A stretch of 34,684 bases of DNA, from the NCBI GenBank assembly GCA_036512955.1, contig DATBZX010000241.1, forward strand, positions 1 to 34,684, written 5' to 3'. Position numbers and translations under genes: made by a program. Source of the DNA: DASRAA01 sp036512955. Its GTDB lineage: Bacteria; Acidobacteriota; Terriglobia; Terriglobales; Acidobacteriaceae. The notes below the pieces were generated by a model. It did no database searches and was not told where the DNA came from. It worked only from the letters and a program-made list of their open reading frames with translations. Shown one piece after another: positions 26,510 through 33,647 of the stretch. Position 1 is the stretch's first letter. Every line of letters begins with the position of its first letter.

Positions 26510-27990
26510 ATCCCCGCCTCCTGGCTGAAATACTGATAATCCTCTCGCCAGCCGCCTTGGCCCTCGCCAATGGTTGTGTAGTCCTCGATAAACTCGATCG
26601 CGCGGATGTACTTCACCATGGTAAACCCGAGCTGCGTTTCGACTCGAAGTCGGAGCGGTGCTCCGTGCAAAATCGGCAGTGGCTGGCCATTCATTTCGTA
26701 GGCAAGTATCGTCTGCGGATCCTCCGCCAGCTCCAAGCGAATCGTGCCATAGAAGTACCCCGGTCCTTGGGCGTGCGGCTCTGATGTGGATTTGTTGTCG
26801 AACGCGTAGAAAACGATGTAGCGGGCGGTCGAAAGCGGATGGCAAAGTCCGACGATGTGATGCAGAGATACGCCGCCCCACTCCGCAATGCCTGACCAGC
26901 CCTGGATGCAGCAATGCTTTGTGATTTGTGTTTGTTTCGGCATTGCGCGGAGGTCAGCCAATGTTAGAGATAGCGGATTATCCACCAATCCGCTGACCGT
27001 CAGGTTGTAGTTCGCAAATTGGTCGTCGGCCATCGCCATATAAGTTACCTCTGTTGGCGGCCGACCGTTTACCCAGAAGTAAGGCGAGATGTCCTCAGAT
27101 GAGTAGTGCTGAGCGGAGATTGCATGGCCGAACAGCAGTCGGCGCAGCGGATCGGTGATCGCCTCAGTCGCGCTCTGCACAAAGCGCGGGCGCCGGCGCG
27201 AATAAATTGTTACTACGACATGGATGGCCACTATCGCGGCTAGACCGGCGAGCCAGATCGTCAGCGCCCGACTCAGATCCGGATCGTGCGTTTCCCCGAG
27301 GACAATCAGCGCCAATCCCTTTCGAAAGCCGTGAACCGCAACGATGGTGACGTGGCCGATGAAGAACATGATGAACGTGCACAGCGCCAGAAAATGCAGG
27401 CTCCGTGCGCCCTGCCGTCCGTGGAAGATCTTGATATACCACGGGAAACGAGCAGCAATGGCTGGGGACATCGCTATTCCCGTCGCAATGCTGAACGGCG
27501 CGAGCAGGAATATGATCGCTGCGTAACTTAACTGTTGTAAAGCGTTATAGCCTTCCGGCGTTTCGACAATATGGAAGCTTAGATAGCTAAGCATTGCGTG
27601 CCATGCGTCCGGGACAATCTGCCAGGAGGTCGGAACTAGCCGTCGCCATTCTGGCGTGAGGAAGAGCATTGCGACGTATATCAAACCTGTCAGCAGCCAC
27701 GAAAAATCCGCGAGGAAGTGCCAGTGCCGCCCCAGACCCAGGTTCTCGTGGCCGGGCAGGGCAATCCCAGACGGGAACGAGGTTTCCTCGTCGCTCGCCG
27801 TCCAGAGCCGGTCGTCAGGCCTCTTCTTCTTCGTGAGCTTGAGCCATTCGCTTCCCGGCGCGCAGTGATCGTTCCAGTAAAGTCTTGGATGTGCGCTCAA
27901 TATCTCCAAACCACTCCGGACCAGAAGCGAGAGAAGAAGAAAGTTGAAGAAATGCGCCGCCCGCAGCCACAATGGATAATCAATAAGCAT
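26506..27990 (-). CDS. Cytochrome b-type membrane domain fused to a sulfite-oxidase-fold molybdopterin oxidoreductase (494 aa)
   Basis: Residues about 1-270 form a b561-like membrane domain with several helices and candidate haem-ligand His in LRAAHFFNF, GRHWHFLADF, AWHAMLSYLSFHI and SLHFLALCTFIMFFIGHVTIVAVHG (partly listed). Residues about 300-494 are an oxidoreductase molybdopterin-binding domain with LTLADLRAMPK, then KHCCIQGWSG, where Cys360 or Cys361 should ligate molybdenum, and later NGQPLPILHGAPLRLRVE. This fuses the roles of MsrP (YedY) and MsrQ (YedZ). The natural substrate is unknown; protein methionine sulfoxide or another S/N-oxide is an inference. No Tat signal is present, because membrane helices place the catalytic domain. 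The ATG at 27990 has GGGAAG directly upstream. Confidence 0.85.
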   Translation of the reverse strand: MLIDYPLWLRAAHFFNFLLLSLLVRSGLEILSAHPRLYWNDHCAPGSEWLKLTKKKRPDDRLWTASDEETSFPSGIALPGHENLGLGRHWHFLADFSWLLTGLIYVAMLFLTPEWRRLVPTSWQIVPDAWHAMLSYLSFHIVETPEGYNALQQLSYAAIIFLLAPFSIATGIAMSPAIAARFPWYIKIFHGRQGARSLHFLALCTFIMFFIGHVTIVAVHGFRKGLALIVLGETHDPDLSRALTIWLAGLAAIVAIHVVVTIYSRRRPRFVQSATEAITDPLRRLLFGHAISAQHYSSEDISPYFWVNGRPPTEVTYMAMADDQFANYNLTVSGLVDNPLSLTLADLRAMPKQTQITKHCCIQGWSGIAEWGGVSLHHIVGLCHPLSTARYIVFYAFDNKSTSEPHAQGPGYFYGTIRLELAEDPQTILAYEMNGQPLPILHGAPLRLRVETQLGFTMVKYIRAIEFIEDYTTIGEGQGGWREDYQYFSQEAGI

Positions 27991-28430
27991 CTTCCCGAAT
28001 TGTCGATAATGTGCCAGCTGATGACAGGTCAAAATGACACAGTTTTGCATCTTAAGTGAGCTGTTTTGACCGGAGCGACTCGAGGCGACCAAGTAGAGCC
28101 AGGCAAATGAGGTTGGCTATGACTACGAAGCTGAATATCGCCGATTCGGCAACGGCAAGCCGAAGCGGAATAGACGAGTGCAGCGAGGCTCAGAGAAAAG
28201 AGAAGGCGATGGGCAAGACCCTTGCCGACCGCTTTCCGGCGAGCCACCTACCGAGTCGGCGCTTCTGAGTCAGGTTGTCCGATCCGAGTTCTTTGCAGAA
28301 AGGAACTATATGGCGGCACCAGACATTGCGGGCGAGTTCGATTGCGAAGAATCGCCGTAGACCAAAGCAGTTAAAGAAAGTCTGCGGAACTGCTGCATAG
28401 TTTCGGAAATAAGAAAGGAACGTCATACCC
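27991..28430. other. Divergent intergenic region, no gene recognised
   Basis: About 440 bases separate the minus-strand oxidoreductase and the plus-strand cupin, so promoters for both should lie here. Short frames on both strands show no domain, ribosome-binding site or biased composition. The 3' part just before the cupin is AT-richer and contains the AAGGAA ribosome-binding motif. Confidence 0.35.
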
Positions 28431-28763
28431 ATGGATTACAAGTTCATCGCCGACTTGCTGGCAGACGTGAATGTACCAACTGAGGGGATTCTTAGCCGAG
28501 TGCTACACAAGGACGAACATGTGAATATCACGCTGTTCGGATTCTCGCCGGGACAGGAACTCTCGACACACTCGGCGCCCACTCCGGCAGTACTTTACTT
28601 CCTGAACGGTGAGGCTGACGTCACGCTCGGAGATGATGTGCATCATGCCAAAACAGGATCATTTGCGTACATGCCTCCTCTGCTGCCTCACGCCATTGCT
28701 GCAAAGTCAGCGACGATGATGCTGCTGGTGCAGATCAAGCTGCCGAAGCGGGCAGTTGTTTAG
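28431..28763 (+). CDS. Small cupin-domain protein (110 aa)
   Basis: A single conserved beta-barrel cupin: motif 1 is represented by GFSPGQELSTHSAPTPAVLYFLNGEADV and motif 2 by GSFAYMPPLLPHAI, each shown across the barrel strands. His in STHS and in PHAI are the likely metal ligands; the second His of motif 1 is absent, being replaced by SAP. Small cupins of this type bind metal or small ligands and have no predictable substrate. AAGGAA lies 11 bases before the ATG. The protein is soluble and cytoplasmic. It is followed at 147 bases by the zinc-ribbon gene, which is typical of small stress-type gene clusters (inferred). Confidence 0.75.
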   Translation: MDYKFIADLLADVNVPTEGILSRVLHKDEHVNITLFGFSPGQELSTHSAPTPAVLYFLNGEADVTLGDDVHHAKTGSFAYMPPLLPHAIAAKSATMMLLVQIKLPKRAVV

Positions 28764-28910
28764 ACAATTTGAGGAGGGCGGTGCGGTTCTCGGGACGCCT
28801 GCCCGCTAGTCCCTTGTGACGCTCGCAGAAGACCTGGCACAGGGTATCGATCAGTGTAAGCAGTGTGCGCCACAGAGTTCAAGATGGCGGCTATCGGAGA
28901 GCCTTAAACA

Positions 28911-29399
28911 ATGAACATTCTCGACGCGGCCTCGATCCGGCTGTCGTGCAATGCTTGCGGTCAGACCTACGAAGTACCGTTGCGCGACGTGTTGTTGTCG
29001 CACACCGTAGCCCGTTGCGGGTGTCCGGTGACTCAGGAAACGGAGTGTCCGCCTGTGTTTCAGGTCGGGTTATTCGATCGCGAACCCATCGAGGCTCTGA
29101 GTTCGGCTTGGGAGCGACTTGCGAGCAGGGCTCTCGCCGATGGCGGTGACCTCGTTATTTCGGCCACCGAATCTCAACCGACAGCCAACGACGTCACGGT
29201 TACTACAGGAGAACAATTGATGAATCAGCACGAGGAGCATTCGCAAGGCGGCATTCGCCAGCCGGTCCCTACATCCGGTACGCTACTTAGCTTTGACATA
29301 GCTGAGGAAGTCCGTAGGCTCCAATCTGAGCAGCCATGGCAAGCGGAACATACCGCACCGCGCCTCCGCAGCAGAGACGCGAGGGATGACAAAAATTAA
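28911..29399 (+). CDS. Zinc-ribbon protein read through into a truncated cupin-like N-terminus (162 aa)
   Basis: Residues 1-100 look like one small protein with probable zinc ligands CNAC (Cys13, Cys16), CGC (Cys37, Cys39) and Cys47, followed by a helical part. From Met104 (29220), preceded at 8 bases by AGGAG, a second protein seems to begin: GTLLSFDIAEEVRRLQSEQP is what I recall as the N-terminus of a separate small cupin-like family. That part breaks off after WQAEHTA, and the remaining residues are encoded by repeat-like DNA. No stop separates the two parts, so this is either a gene fusion after stop loss or two overlapping ancestral genes. GGAGAG lies 9 bases before the first ATG. Confidence 0.6.
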   Translation: MNILDAASIRLSCNACGQTYEVPLRDVLLSHTVARCGCPVTQETECPPVFQVGLFDREPIEALSSAWERLASRALADGGDLVISATESQPTANDVTVTTGEQLMNQHEEHSQGGIRQPVPTSGTLLSFDIAEEVRRLQSEQPWQAEHTAPRLRSRDARDDKN

Positions 29400-29407
29400 T
29401 GGCTTAG

Positions 29408-29512
29408 GGGCACGACTAAAGTCGTGCCCTGGTACAAAACGGCGCGAAAAGGAGTTTTTCAGCCCGCAAAGTTGTGCCCTGATACAAAGCCCGACAGAGG
29501 CGAGTTTTGCCG
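29408..29512. repeat. Hairpin plus imperfect tandem repeat of about 45 bp
   Basis: A perfect 10-bp stem, GGGCACGACT-AA-AGTCGTGCCC, spans 29408-29429. From 29420 a unit with GTCGTGCCCTGGTACAAA and GGAGTTTTTC is repeated imperfectly from about 29472 as GTTGTGCCCTGATACAAA and CGAGTTTTGC. It lies directly between a truncated gene and a pseudogene, which marks a rearrangement site. Confidence 0.55.
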
Positions 29513-29535
29513 CAAGGTGCCAGGGCAGGCATCCC

Positions 29536-29865
29536 TCAAGAAGTGGTTATCTCGATCCGGAGCGGAGGGTTGTGCTCGTGACCCACAACCGCCGACATAC
29601 CCGCGAGCGACGGGATGATAATGTTGGCATCGGACAGCTCCTCCCCATGGTAAGTCGTTGGGATGCCATTTACCCTTGCTCCGGCGGCGTGGGCGGCGCG
29701 AAAGCCGGAAGGTGCGTCCTCAAGGACCAGCCAGGTGCGAGGATCGAATCCCAGGGCGGCCGCTCCGGTGAAATAAGGCTGCGGATCGGGCTACACGCCA
29801 CGCAGGAGTTGCGACACCGAAAGCTCAAATCCAAGAGCAAGGATTTCCAAGGATCTGAGACACGG
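29536..29865 (-). pseudogene. HAD-superfamily phosphatase fragment (beta-phosphoglucomutase-like C-terminus)
   Basis: On the minus strand the clean frame 29790-29536 encodes PDPQPYFTGAAALGFDP, then TWLVLEDAPSGFRAAHAAGA and PSLAGMSAVVG. This is the classical C-terminal part of HAD-IA sugar phosphatases, where the ED of motif IV binds magnesium. A TAG codon (29791-29793) sits at or next to the conserved motif III lysine of the usual K-P-D-P. The frame upstream of it continues with related-looking sequence (FELSVSQLLRG) to about 29865. The N-terminal half, including the nucleophile DxD, is missing. It is certainly non-functional as a HAD enzyme. Confidence 0.7.
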
Positions 29866-29907
29866 CTCCTTCCTGCCTCGCTCGATGGTTCGACGTAAAC
29901 TGTGGAT

Positions 29908-30099
29908 ATGAACGCAATAGACTTCGAATGCCCAGTTTGTGGTGCCAAACCCGGAGAACGGTGTCAAACGCTCACCGGAAAAGCAAACCCGGTATCCCAC
30001 GCGAAACGGAAACTGGCGGCTCTCGAAAGTGAGCACGTCCGGGAGGACATAAACCCGGCCGGTGAGCAGACCATTAGGAATGCGACGGACGAGAAGTGA
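29908..30099 (+). CDS. Small phage-type zinc-finger protein (63 aa)
   Basis: The compact motif CPVCGAKPGERCQT (Cys8, Cys11, Cys19) with His31 in PVSHAKRKLAALE resembles short zinc-binding proteins found in phages and genomic islands (CPxCgAxPGxxC...H). They are thought to bind nucleic acid; the role here is unknown. ATG codons at 29902 and 29908 are both possible. It overlaps the 3' end of the convergent zinc-ribbon gene by 26 bases. Confidence 0.6.
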   Translation: MNAIDFECPVCGAKPGERCQTLTGKANPVSHAKRKLAALESEHVREDINPAGEQTIRNATDEK

Positions 30100-30289
30100 T
30101 GCTAGCAGGCCCCGACTCGATTTCGCACTTGTGGGAGAACTCCCATTGTTTAAGTGACCCGCCGTCCGCAGCGGAGCATGTGGTCTCCGCGCCGCACTTT
30201 TGGCAAACGGAGAGAATCAGAACACTCTCGTCATCTTGGGTGATCTCGCGCGAGAAATCAGGCAGTAGTGAGCTTAAGTGCGGAGACAT
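30074..30289 (-). CDS. Small zinc-ribbon hypothetical protein (71 aa)
   Basis: The product has CQKC near residues 29-32, a further Cys38 and a C-terminal SLKQWEFSHKC segment, giving a plausible Cys/His zinc site. I recall similar short proteins (CxxC...SLxxWExxHxC) in acidobacteria without known function. A perfect AGGAGGT Shine-Dalgarno stands 7 bases before the ATG at 30289, which strongly fixes the start although the frame remains open to 30583. It is convergent with the zinc-finger gene and slightly overlaps it. Confidence 0.65.
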   Translation of the reverse strand: MSPHLSSLLPDFSREITQDDESVLILSVCQKCGAETTCSAADGGSLKQWEFSHKCEIESGPASITSRPSHS

Positions 30290-30950
30290 GTACAGACCTC
30301 CTAAAGAAGCAATCTTTGGAGGATAAATCCTCTGCTTCGGTTGTTGTTCTGGTATCGAAGATTTAATGCAAACCCGCAGGGACTGGCGGGGTCTGGCCAT
30401 GCGTGCTTCATCCCTCTGAGCAGTCCGCTGCGGGCGGACCCACCAACCGGAAATCTGAGTATCGACCAATCGCAGATCGCTGTCAGTGATAGGGGTCACG
30501 GGGGAAGGGTCGAGTCTAAGTGGACGACCGCCCGAATGGTCGCTGCTCCTTGGGTCTGCGGCCCTCAAAAACTGACACTCCACTCCCTGCCTACGCAGGC
30601 GCTCAGCCGTCTAAGTTCTTAGACTGCCACCGGCTGTATCGCCAAAATCACAAACCGAAAAAAGTGCACCGCGAAAAAATTTGCGAACCAAAATTTTTCT
30701 CGCTTCACCTGATCGGCCGGTCGGCCGCATCTTCGCCTAAACCACCCCCTTGCTTTTTGGTCGGTGGCGTGCCCGAGACAGGCCGGCCAACGGCGGAATA
30801 GAACAGCCGCGTGACCAATCTCTCGTCCACGAGCCGCGCAAGGACGGTTTTTACAACACACTCCGACGGCGTGTGCCCCTGAGGAAAACAAACTATTGAC
30901 GGGCCAGTATGCGCTCCTCGATGCTCAATCTTGCAGGGGGAGGTCACGCC
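30290..30950. other. Non-coding stretch with AT-rich inverted repeats
   Basis: About 660 bases contain no convincing gene. Visible structure: the perfect hairpin GTCTAAG-TT-CTTAGAC at 30609-30624; an AT-rich patch around 30655-30705 with near-inverted arms GCGAAAAAATTT and AAAATTTTTCTCGC; directly after it the GC-rich pair CGGCCGGTCGGCCG; and TTGACG at 30896. The abrupt AT/GC alternation, next to replication-type genes, could mark an origin or attachment region of the mobile element. This is inference only. Confidence 0.35.
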
Positions 30951-31643
30951 ATGCAGCATCCCGAGTCAACCGGTTCACCCCAAAAGACGCCGGCAAGTAC
31001 GCACTTTGTCGTTCCACCCGAGTACCCGAGCGACTTTGAGCCGGTAATCATACATCTTCCCGCGCTAAGGGATGCATCCATTAAGGTTCGAATGGAAGTT
31101 GGGCAAGAACTGGTGAGAGCGTTTGAGCTGTGGGCGGCCAGACTCGGCGTGGACCTCGCCAATTTGCCGCAGATTGAACGAGCCAGGCTGCGACAACTAA
31201 TCGGCCTTGCTCTGGACGACGAAACGCTCACCACACTGACCAGTGATCAATCCGCTGGACGCAGGGAGGAAGCGCTGCGTTCCGTCGTGGCGAGGATCGA
31301 GGATACCGTAAGGTCCATTTGTGTCATTCCGAGGAGCAGGAGAGGAGCGAAGCTCAAGAATACAGTTCGTGACCAGCGTATGTATGAGCTACGTCAGGAA
31401 GGACTCTCGTTCGGACAGATCGAAAGGGAAATGAGCGCCCCTCCGCGCCGCGTGCAGGTTAAGCGTCAAGCCGTTGAGGCTGCTTGCCGGCGAGAGAAGA
31501 AGCGCCGCGACGAGTTCGCAGATGAAACCCGCAGCCTCATCGAACTTCTGCGCTTGATCGGCATCTTTGTCGTAGAGGATCTCGTGGAGTCAGCTTCATC
31601 TTCAAGCTCCAACTCACTGACGCGAAATTCAGCGGGAATTTAG
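30951..31643 (+). CDS. Unknown accessory protein with a helix-turn-helix-like C-terminal part (230 aa)
   Basis: I do not recognise the family. The N-terminus (1-50) is polar and proline-rich. Residues about 45-130 are predicted helical (VRMEVGQELVRAFELWAARL, RARLRQLIGLALDDETL). Residues about 140-195 are very basic and contain a possible resolvase-like HTH: MYELRQEGLSFGQIEREM followed by VKRQAVEAACRREKKRR. The C-terminus is acidic and serine-rich. GGGGGAGGT 6 bases before the ATG at 30951 supports this start over the ATG at 30909. It heads a run of co-directional mobile-element genes and could be a DNA-binding accessory factor. Confidence 0.6.
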   Translation: MQHPESTGSPQKTPASTHFVVPPEYPSDFEPVIIHLPALRDASIKVRMEVGQELVRAFELWAARLGVDLANLPQIERARLRQLIGLALDDETLTTLTSDQSAGRREEALRSVVARIEDTVRSICVIPRSRRGAKLKNTVRDQRMYELRQEGLSFGQIEREMSAPPRRVQVKRQAVEAACRREKKRRDEFADETRSLIELLRLIGIFVVEDLVESASSSSSNSLTRNSAGI

Positions 31644-31690
31644 GCGCTGCAGTCTTTTGCCATCCTCTTTTTAGCGTCACCAAAAATGTG

Positions 31691-31719
31691 TTGAAGTGTT
31701 CTTGCACGCGGGCAATAAA
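31691..31719 (+). promoter_or_regulatory. Possible promoter before the excisionase-like gene
   Basis: TTGAAG (31691-31696) and AATAAA (31714-31719) are separated by 17 bases, in an AT-richer gap just upstream of the HTH gene. The -10 match is weak. Confidence 0.25.
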
Positions 31720-31742
31720 TCATGCGTGCAGGAGCAATAAAG

Positions 31743-31940
31743 ATGCACGACACACTCTTGCTAAGCCGTCGAGTCGCTGCACAATCCCTTTCAATCTCCC
31801 TCCGCCTTCTAGATGAACTCATCGCCGGCGAGAAGCTGCGAACCGTCTCAATTGGAAGGCGCCGCTTGATTTCACGCCGGGAGCTTGAACAATTTGCACG
31901 AGCACAAGAGGACATTCCAACTGGGGAGCTTCAACAATAA
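31743..31940 (+). CDS. Excisionase-like helix-turn-helix protein (65 aa)
   Basis: A single MerR-type HTH_17 domain: LLLSRRVAAQSLSISLRLLD, then ELIAGEKLRTVSIGRRRLIS and RRELEQFARAQ. Such proteins act as recombination directionality factors or small regulators in integrative elements. The ATG at 31743 is chosen because AGGAG lies 8 bases upstream; an in-frame ATG at 31722 lacks one. It immediately precedes the primase-like gene, a common arrangement in integrated elements. Length is typical. Confidence 0.8.
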   Translation: MHDTLLLSRRVAAQSLSISLRLLDELIAGEKLRTVSIGRRRLISRRELEQFARAQEDIPTGELQQ

Positions 31941-31995
31941 GAACGCCCCGTCCCGCCGATCCGCGGAGCCGGGGCTCGTGAAAGGTGAAACCAAG

Positions 31996-32583
31996 ATGGA
32001 GCTTAACACTAGAGAGTCTCTGACTCAAATCGCTAATCCTCCTGTCGAACCCCGCTGCTATCGCGAACTCCCAGTAGAAGCCGCACAAGCGGCAGAATTG
32101 TTGCGTAGCATTCACCGCTGGGATGGTCACACGGTCTTATGTTGTAAACGAGCACGATGGCAGGAAACCGGATTCCAAGTCGAGCAACTTACGGCTTCGA
32201 CGCTGTCGCAATTTGTCGGCACACAGGACTGGTATTTCACCATAAACACAATGGCCAGCGCCCGCCGAACCAGCGCGAACACACTTTATCTAACGGCCGT
32301 TTGGGTCGATATTGACGGACCCGACAAAAAGGTACGACTCAAGTTCGACGAGATTCAGCAAGCGATTACAGAACACCGAACTGCGGGAATAGTCCCGCCA
32401 TTCAGTTTTCTTGTGGACTCGGGGCGTGGAGTCTGGGGTGTAATCCTGCTGACGGCCGAACACGGCGGACCCAGCTTGCAACAGAGGAATCGCGAAGACA
32501 GCAGCAGGAAATCAATCGTGCGCTCTCATCGCGACTGGCTGGATTGGGTACAGATACTCGTGTGCATGACGCAGCCCGAGTAA
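31996..32583 (+). CDS. Primase-polymerase-like protein, N-terminal part (frameshifted)
   Basis: After about 70 N-terminal residues the sequence shows features of archaeo-eukaryotic-type primases: DWYFTINTMA, then VWVDIDGPD with the acidic pair Asp105/Asp107, and FLVDSGRGVWGVILL (Asp141 onward), the position of the usual sGxGxH/W motif. Past about residue 155 the reading makes no family sense, while the -1 (+2) frame gives ATEESRRQQQEINRALSSRL leading into the third motif. A single-base indel near 32460-32490 therefore separates this part from the downstream one. AAAGGTG precedes the ATG at 31996. Expected role: priming replication of the mobile element. Confidence 0.65.
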   Translation: MELNTRESLTQIANPPVEPRCYRELPVEAAQAAELLRSIHRWDGHTVLCCKRARWQETGFQVEQLTASTLSQFVGTQDWYFTINTMASARRTSANTLYLTAVWVDIDGPDKKVRLKFDEIQQAITEHRTAGIVPPFSFLVDSGRGVWGVILLTAEHGGPSLQQRNREDSSRKSIVRSHRDWLDWVQILVCMTQPE

Positions 32584-33647
32584 CCCGGTTGCCGCTTTCG
32601 ACCAACAGCAGAACCGGATTGCCGGTGATCTACCACGCTCAGCAAGATTCAAGTGGGCGACCTTACACAAGCACACTGGCGGAGCTTTTGGCCTTTTTCC
32701 ATCTGGACCGAAGTACCGCCATCGTTTTCGTTAGTAAGCGTGTCTTTCAGCAGCCTGCACTGGACACGTACAACTCTCAGAAGCTGGTCTTGAATCCAGA
32801 TCCCCAGCGGAGCCAATGGGGGCGAATTGGGAGAAATGTCCGCCTTAAGAAGGAACTGGCAGCGATGCACCGGCTCGAAGAATTGCGCGGCGGTTTCAGA
32901 AAATACCAGCGCCGGAACGCTGTTTTCGTCCAGTCGATTTTGCTGGCAGCGCTCGGACAGGACCACCAAGAGATCGTGCTCCGAGCTTTGGCTCTTGGTT
33001 CACGCTGCCGGCCGCCTCTTGCCGTAGGCAAGTGCCTGAAAATGGCAGACCTCGATCACGTGCTGAAGTACAGCCACTTTCCCTGGACTAGACGGAAGAT
33101 ACTGTTCTTTCTCCTAGTGACAACGCCAGAACTGTCGGCAATTCCAGAATGGTGTCCGAAACCATCACGACGCCAGTTGCAGACGGAGAGGACAGAGCGA
33201 CGACGAGCCCTTATCAAGAAGTACTTCGCTTCCTCCGGCCCCTGCTCGCTCGCCAAGATGCGAAGGCTGCTCCAGTCCGCAGGGCACTCTGTCTCACGGG
33301 AAACTGTCAGGCAGGACTACAAAGCCCTGGGGCTCACTTCCAATGGCCAGTGCGGAAGGCCGAGCGCGAAAAGTCGAGAGCCATCTCCCCCTCACCCCTC
33401 CCCCACTACGTTAGGGTCCCTCCGGTTGACAATTTCCGGGCGGACATCCCACAAGCCGTCTCCACGACTCGCGAGGATCGCGCTCTCTTTCCGAAAGGCG
33501 CTACGCCCGTGCCAGGGTCGAGGTGCACTCGCAGCTACAGACAAGGAGCGGGCGTTCCATTCGCGGCGCGCCCGTCAAAGGCAAGAGGCAAATGTGAGCA
33601 AGGCTTCCCAATACAAGCACAGCGAGGTATGCGATCAAGATGATTGA
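32544..33647 (+). CDS. Primase-polymerase-like protein, C-terminal part (frameshifted)
   Basis: The meaningful frame opens around 32470, before the first TTG at 32544, so this is the continuation of the preceding gene rather than a gene of its own. LGTDTRVHDAARVTRLP gives the third primase motif and an arginine-rich RLP turn seen in replication primases. A helical middle follows, then a winged-helix-like piece near residues 215-265 (RRALIKKYFASSG, HSVSRETVRQDYKALGL). The last 90 residues are basic, proline- and serine-rich, and possibly a scrambled tail. No helicase domain is present. It overlaps the next gene by 8 bases. Confidence 0.6.
   Translation: MGTDTRVHDAARVTRLPLSTNSRTGLPVIYHAQQDSSGRPYTSTLAELLAFFHLDRSTAIVFVSKRVFQQPALDTYNSQKLVLNPDPQRSQWGRIGRNVRLKKELAAMHRLEELRGGFRKYQRRNAVFVQSILLAALGQDHQEIVLRALALGSRCRPPLAVGKCLKMADLDHVLKYSHFPWTRRKILFFLLVTTPELSAIPEWCPKPSRRQLQTERTERRRALIKKYFASSGPCSLAKMRRLLQSAGHSVSRETVRQDYKALGLTSNGQCGRPSAKSREPSPPHPSPTTLGSLRLTISGRTSHKPSPRLARIALSFRKALRPCQGRGALAATDKERAFHSRRARQRQEANVSKASQYKHSEVCDQDD

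Noticed and set aside
28029..28360. Several short frames between the oxidoreductase and cupin genes
   Set aside because: They lack ribosome-binding sites and conserved features, and overlap each other in several phases.
30290..30583. Upstream extension of the small zinc-ribbon protein
   Set aside because: A perfect AGGAGGT before the ATG at 30289 makes the short form much more likely.
32450..32500. Programmed ribosomal frameshift in the primase-like gene
   Set aside because: No X_XXY_YYZ heptamer or clear downstream pseudoknot was seen; mutation or sequence error is the simpler explanation.
33149..33643. Alternative 164-codon frame over the primase C-terminal part
   Set aside because: It starts inside the coherent primase frame and shows no motif, so it is taken as a shadow, although the proline-rich tail of the main frame is not well supported either.
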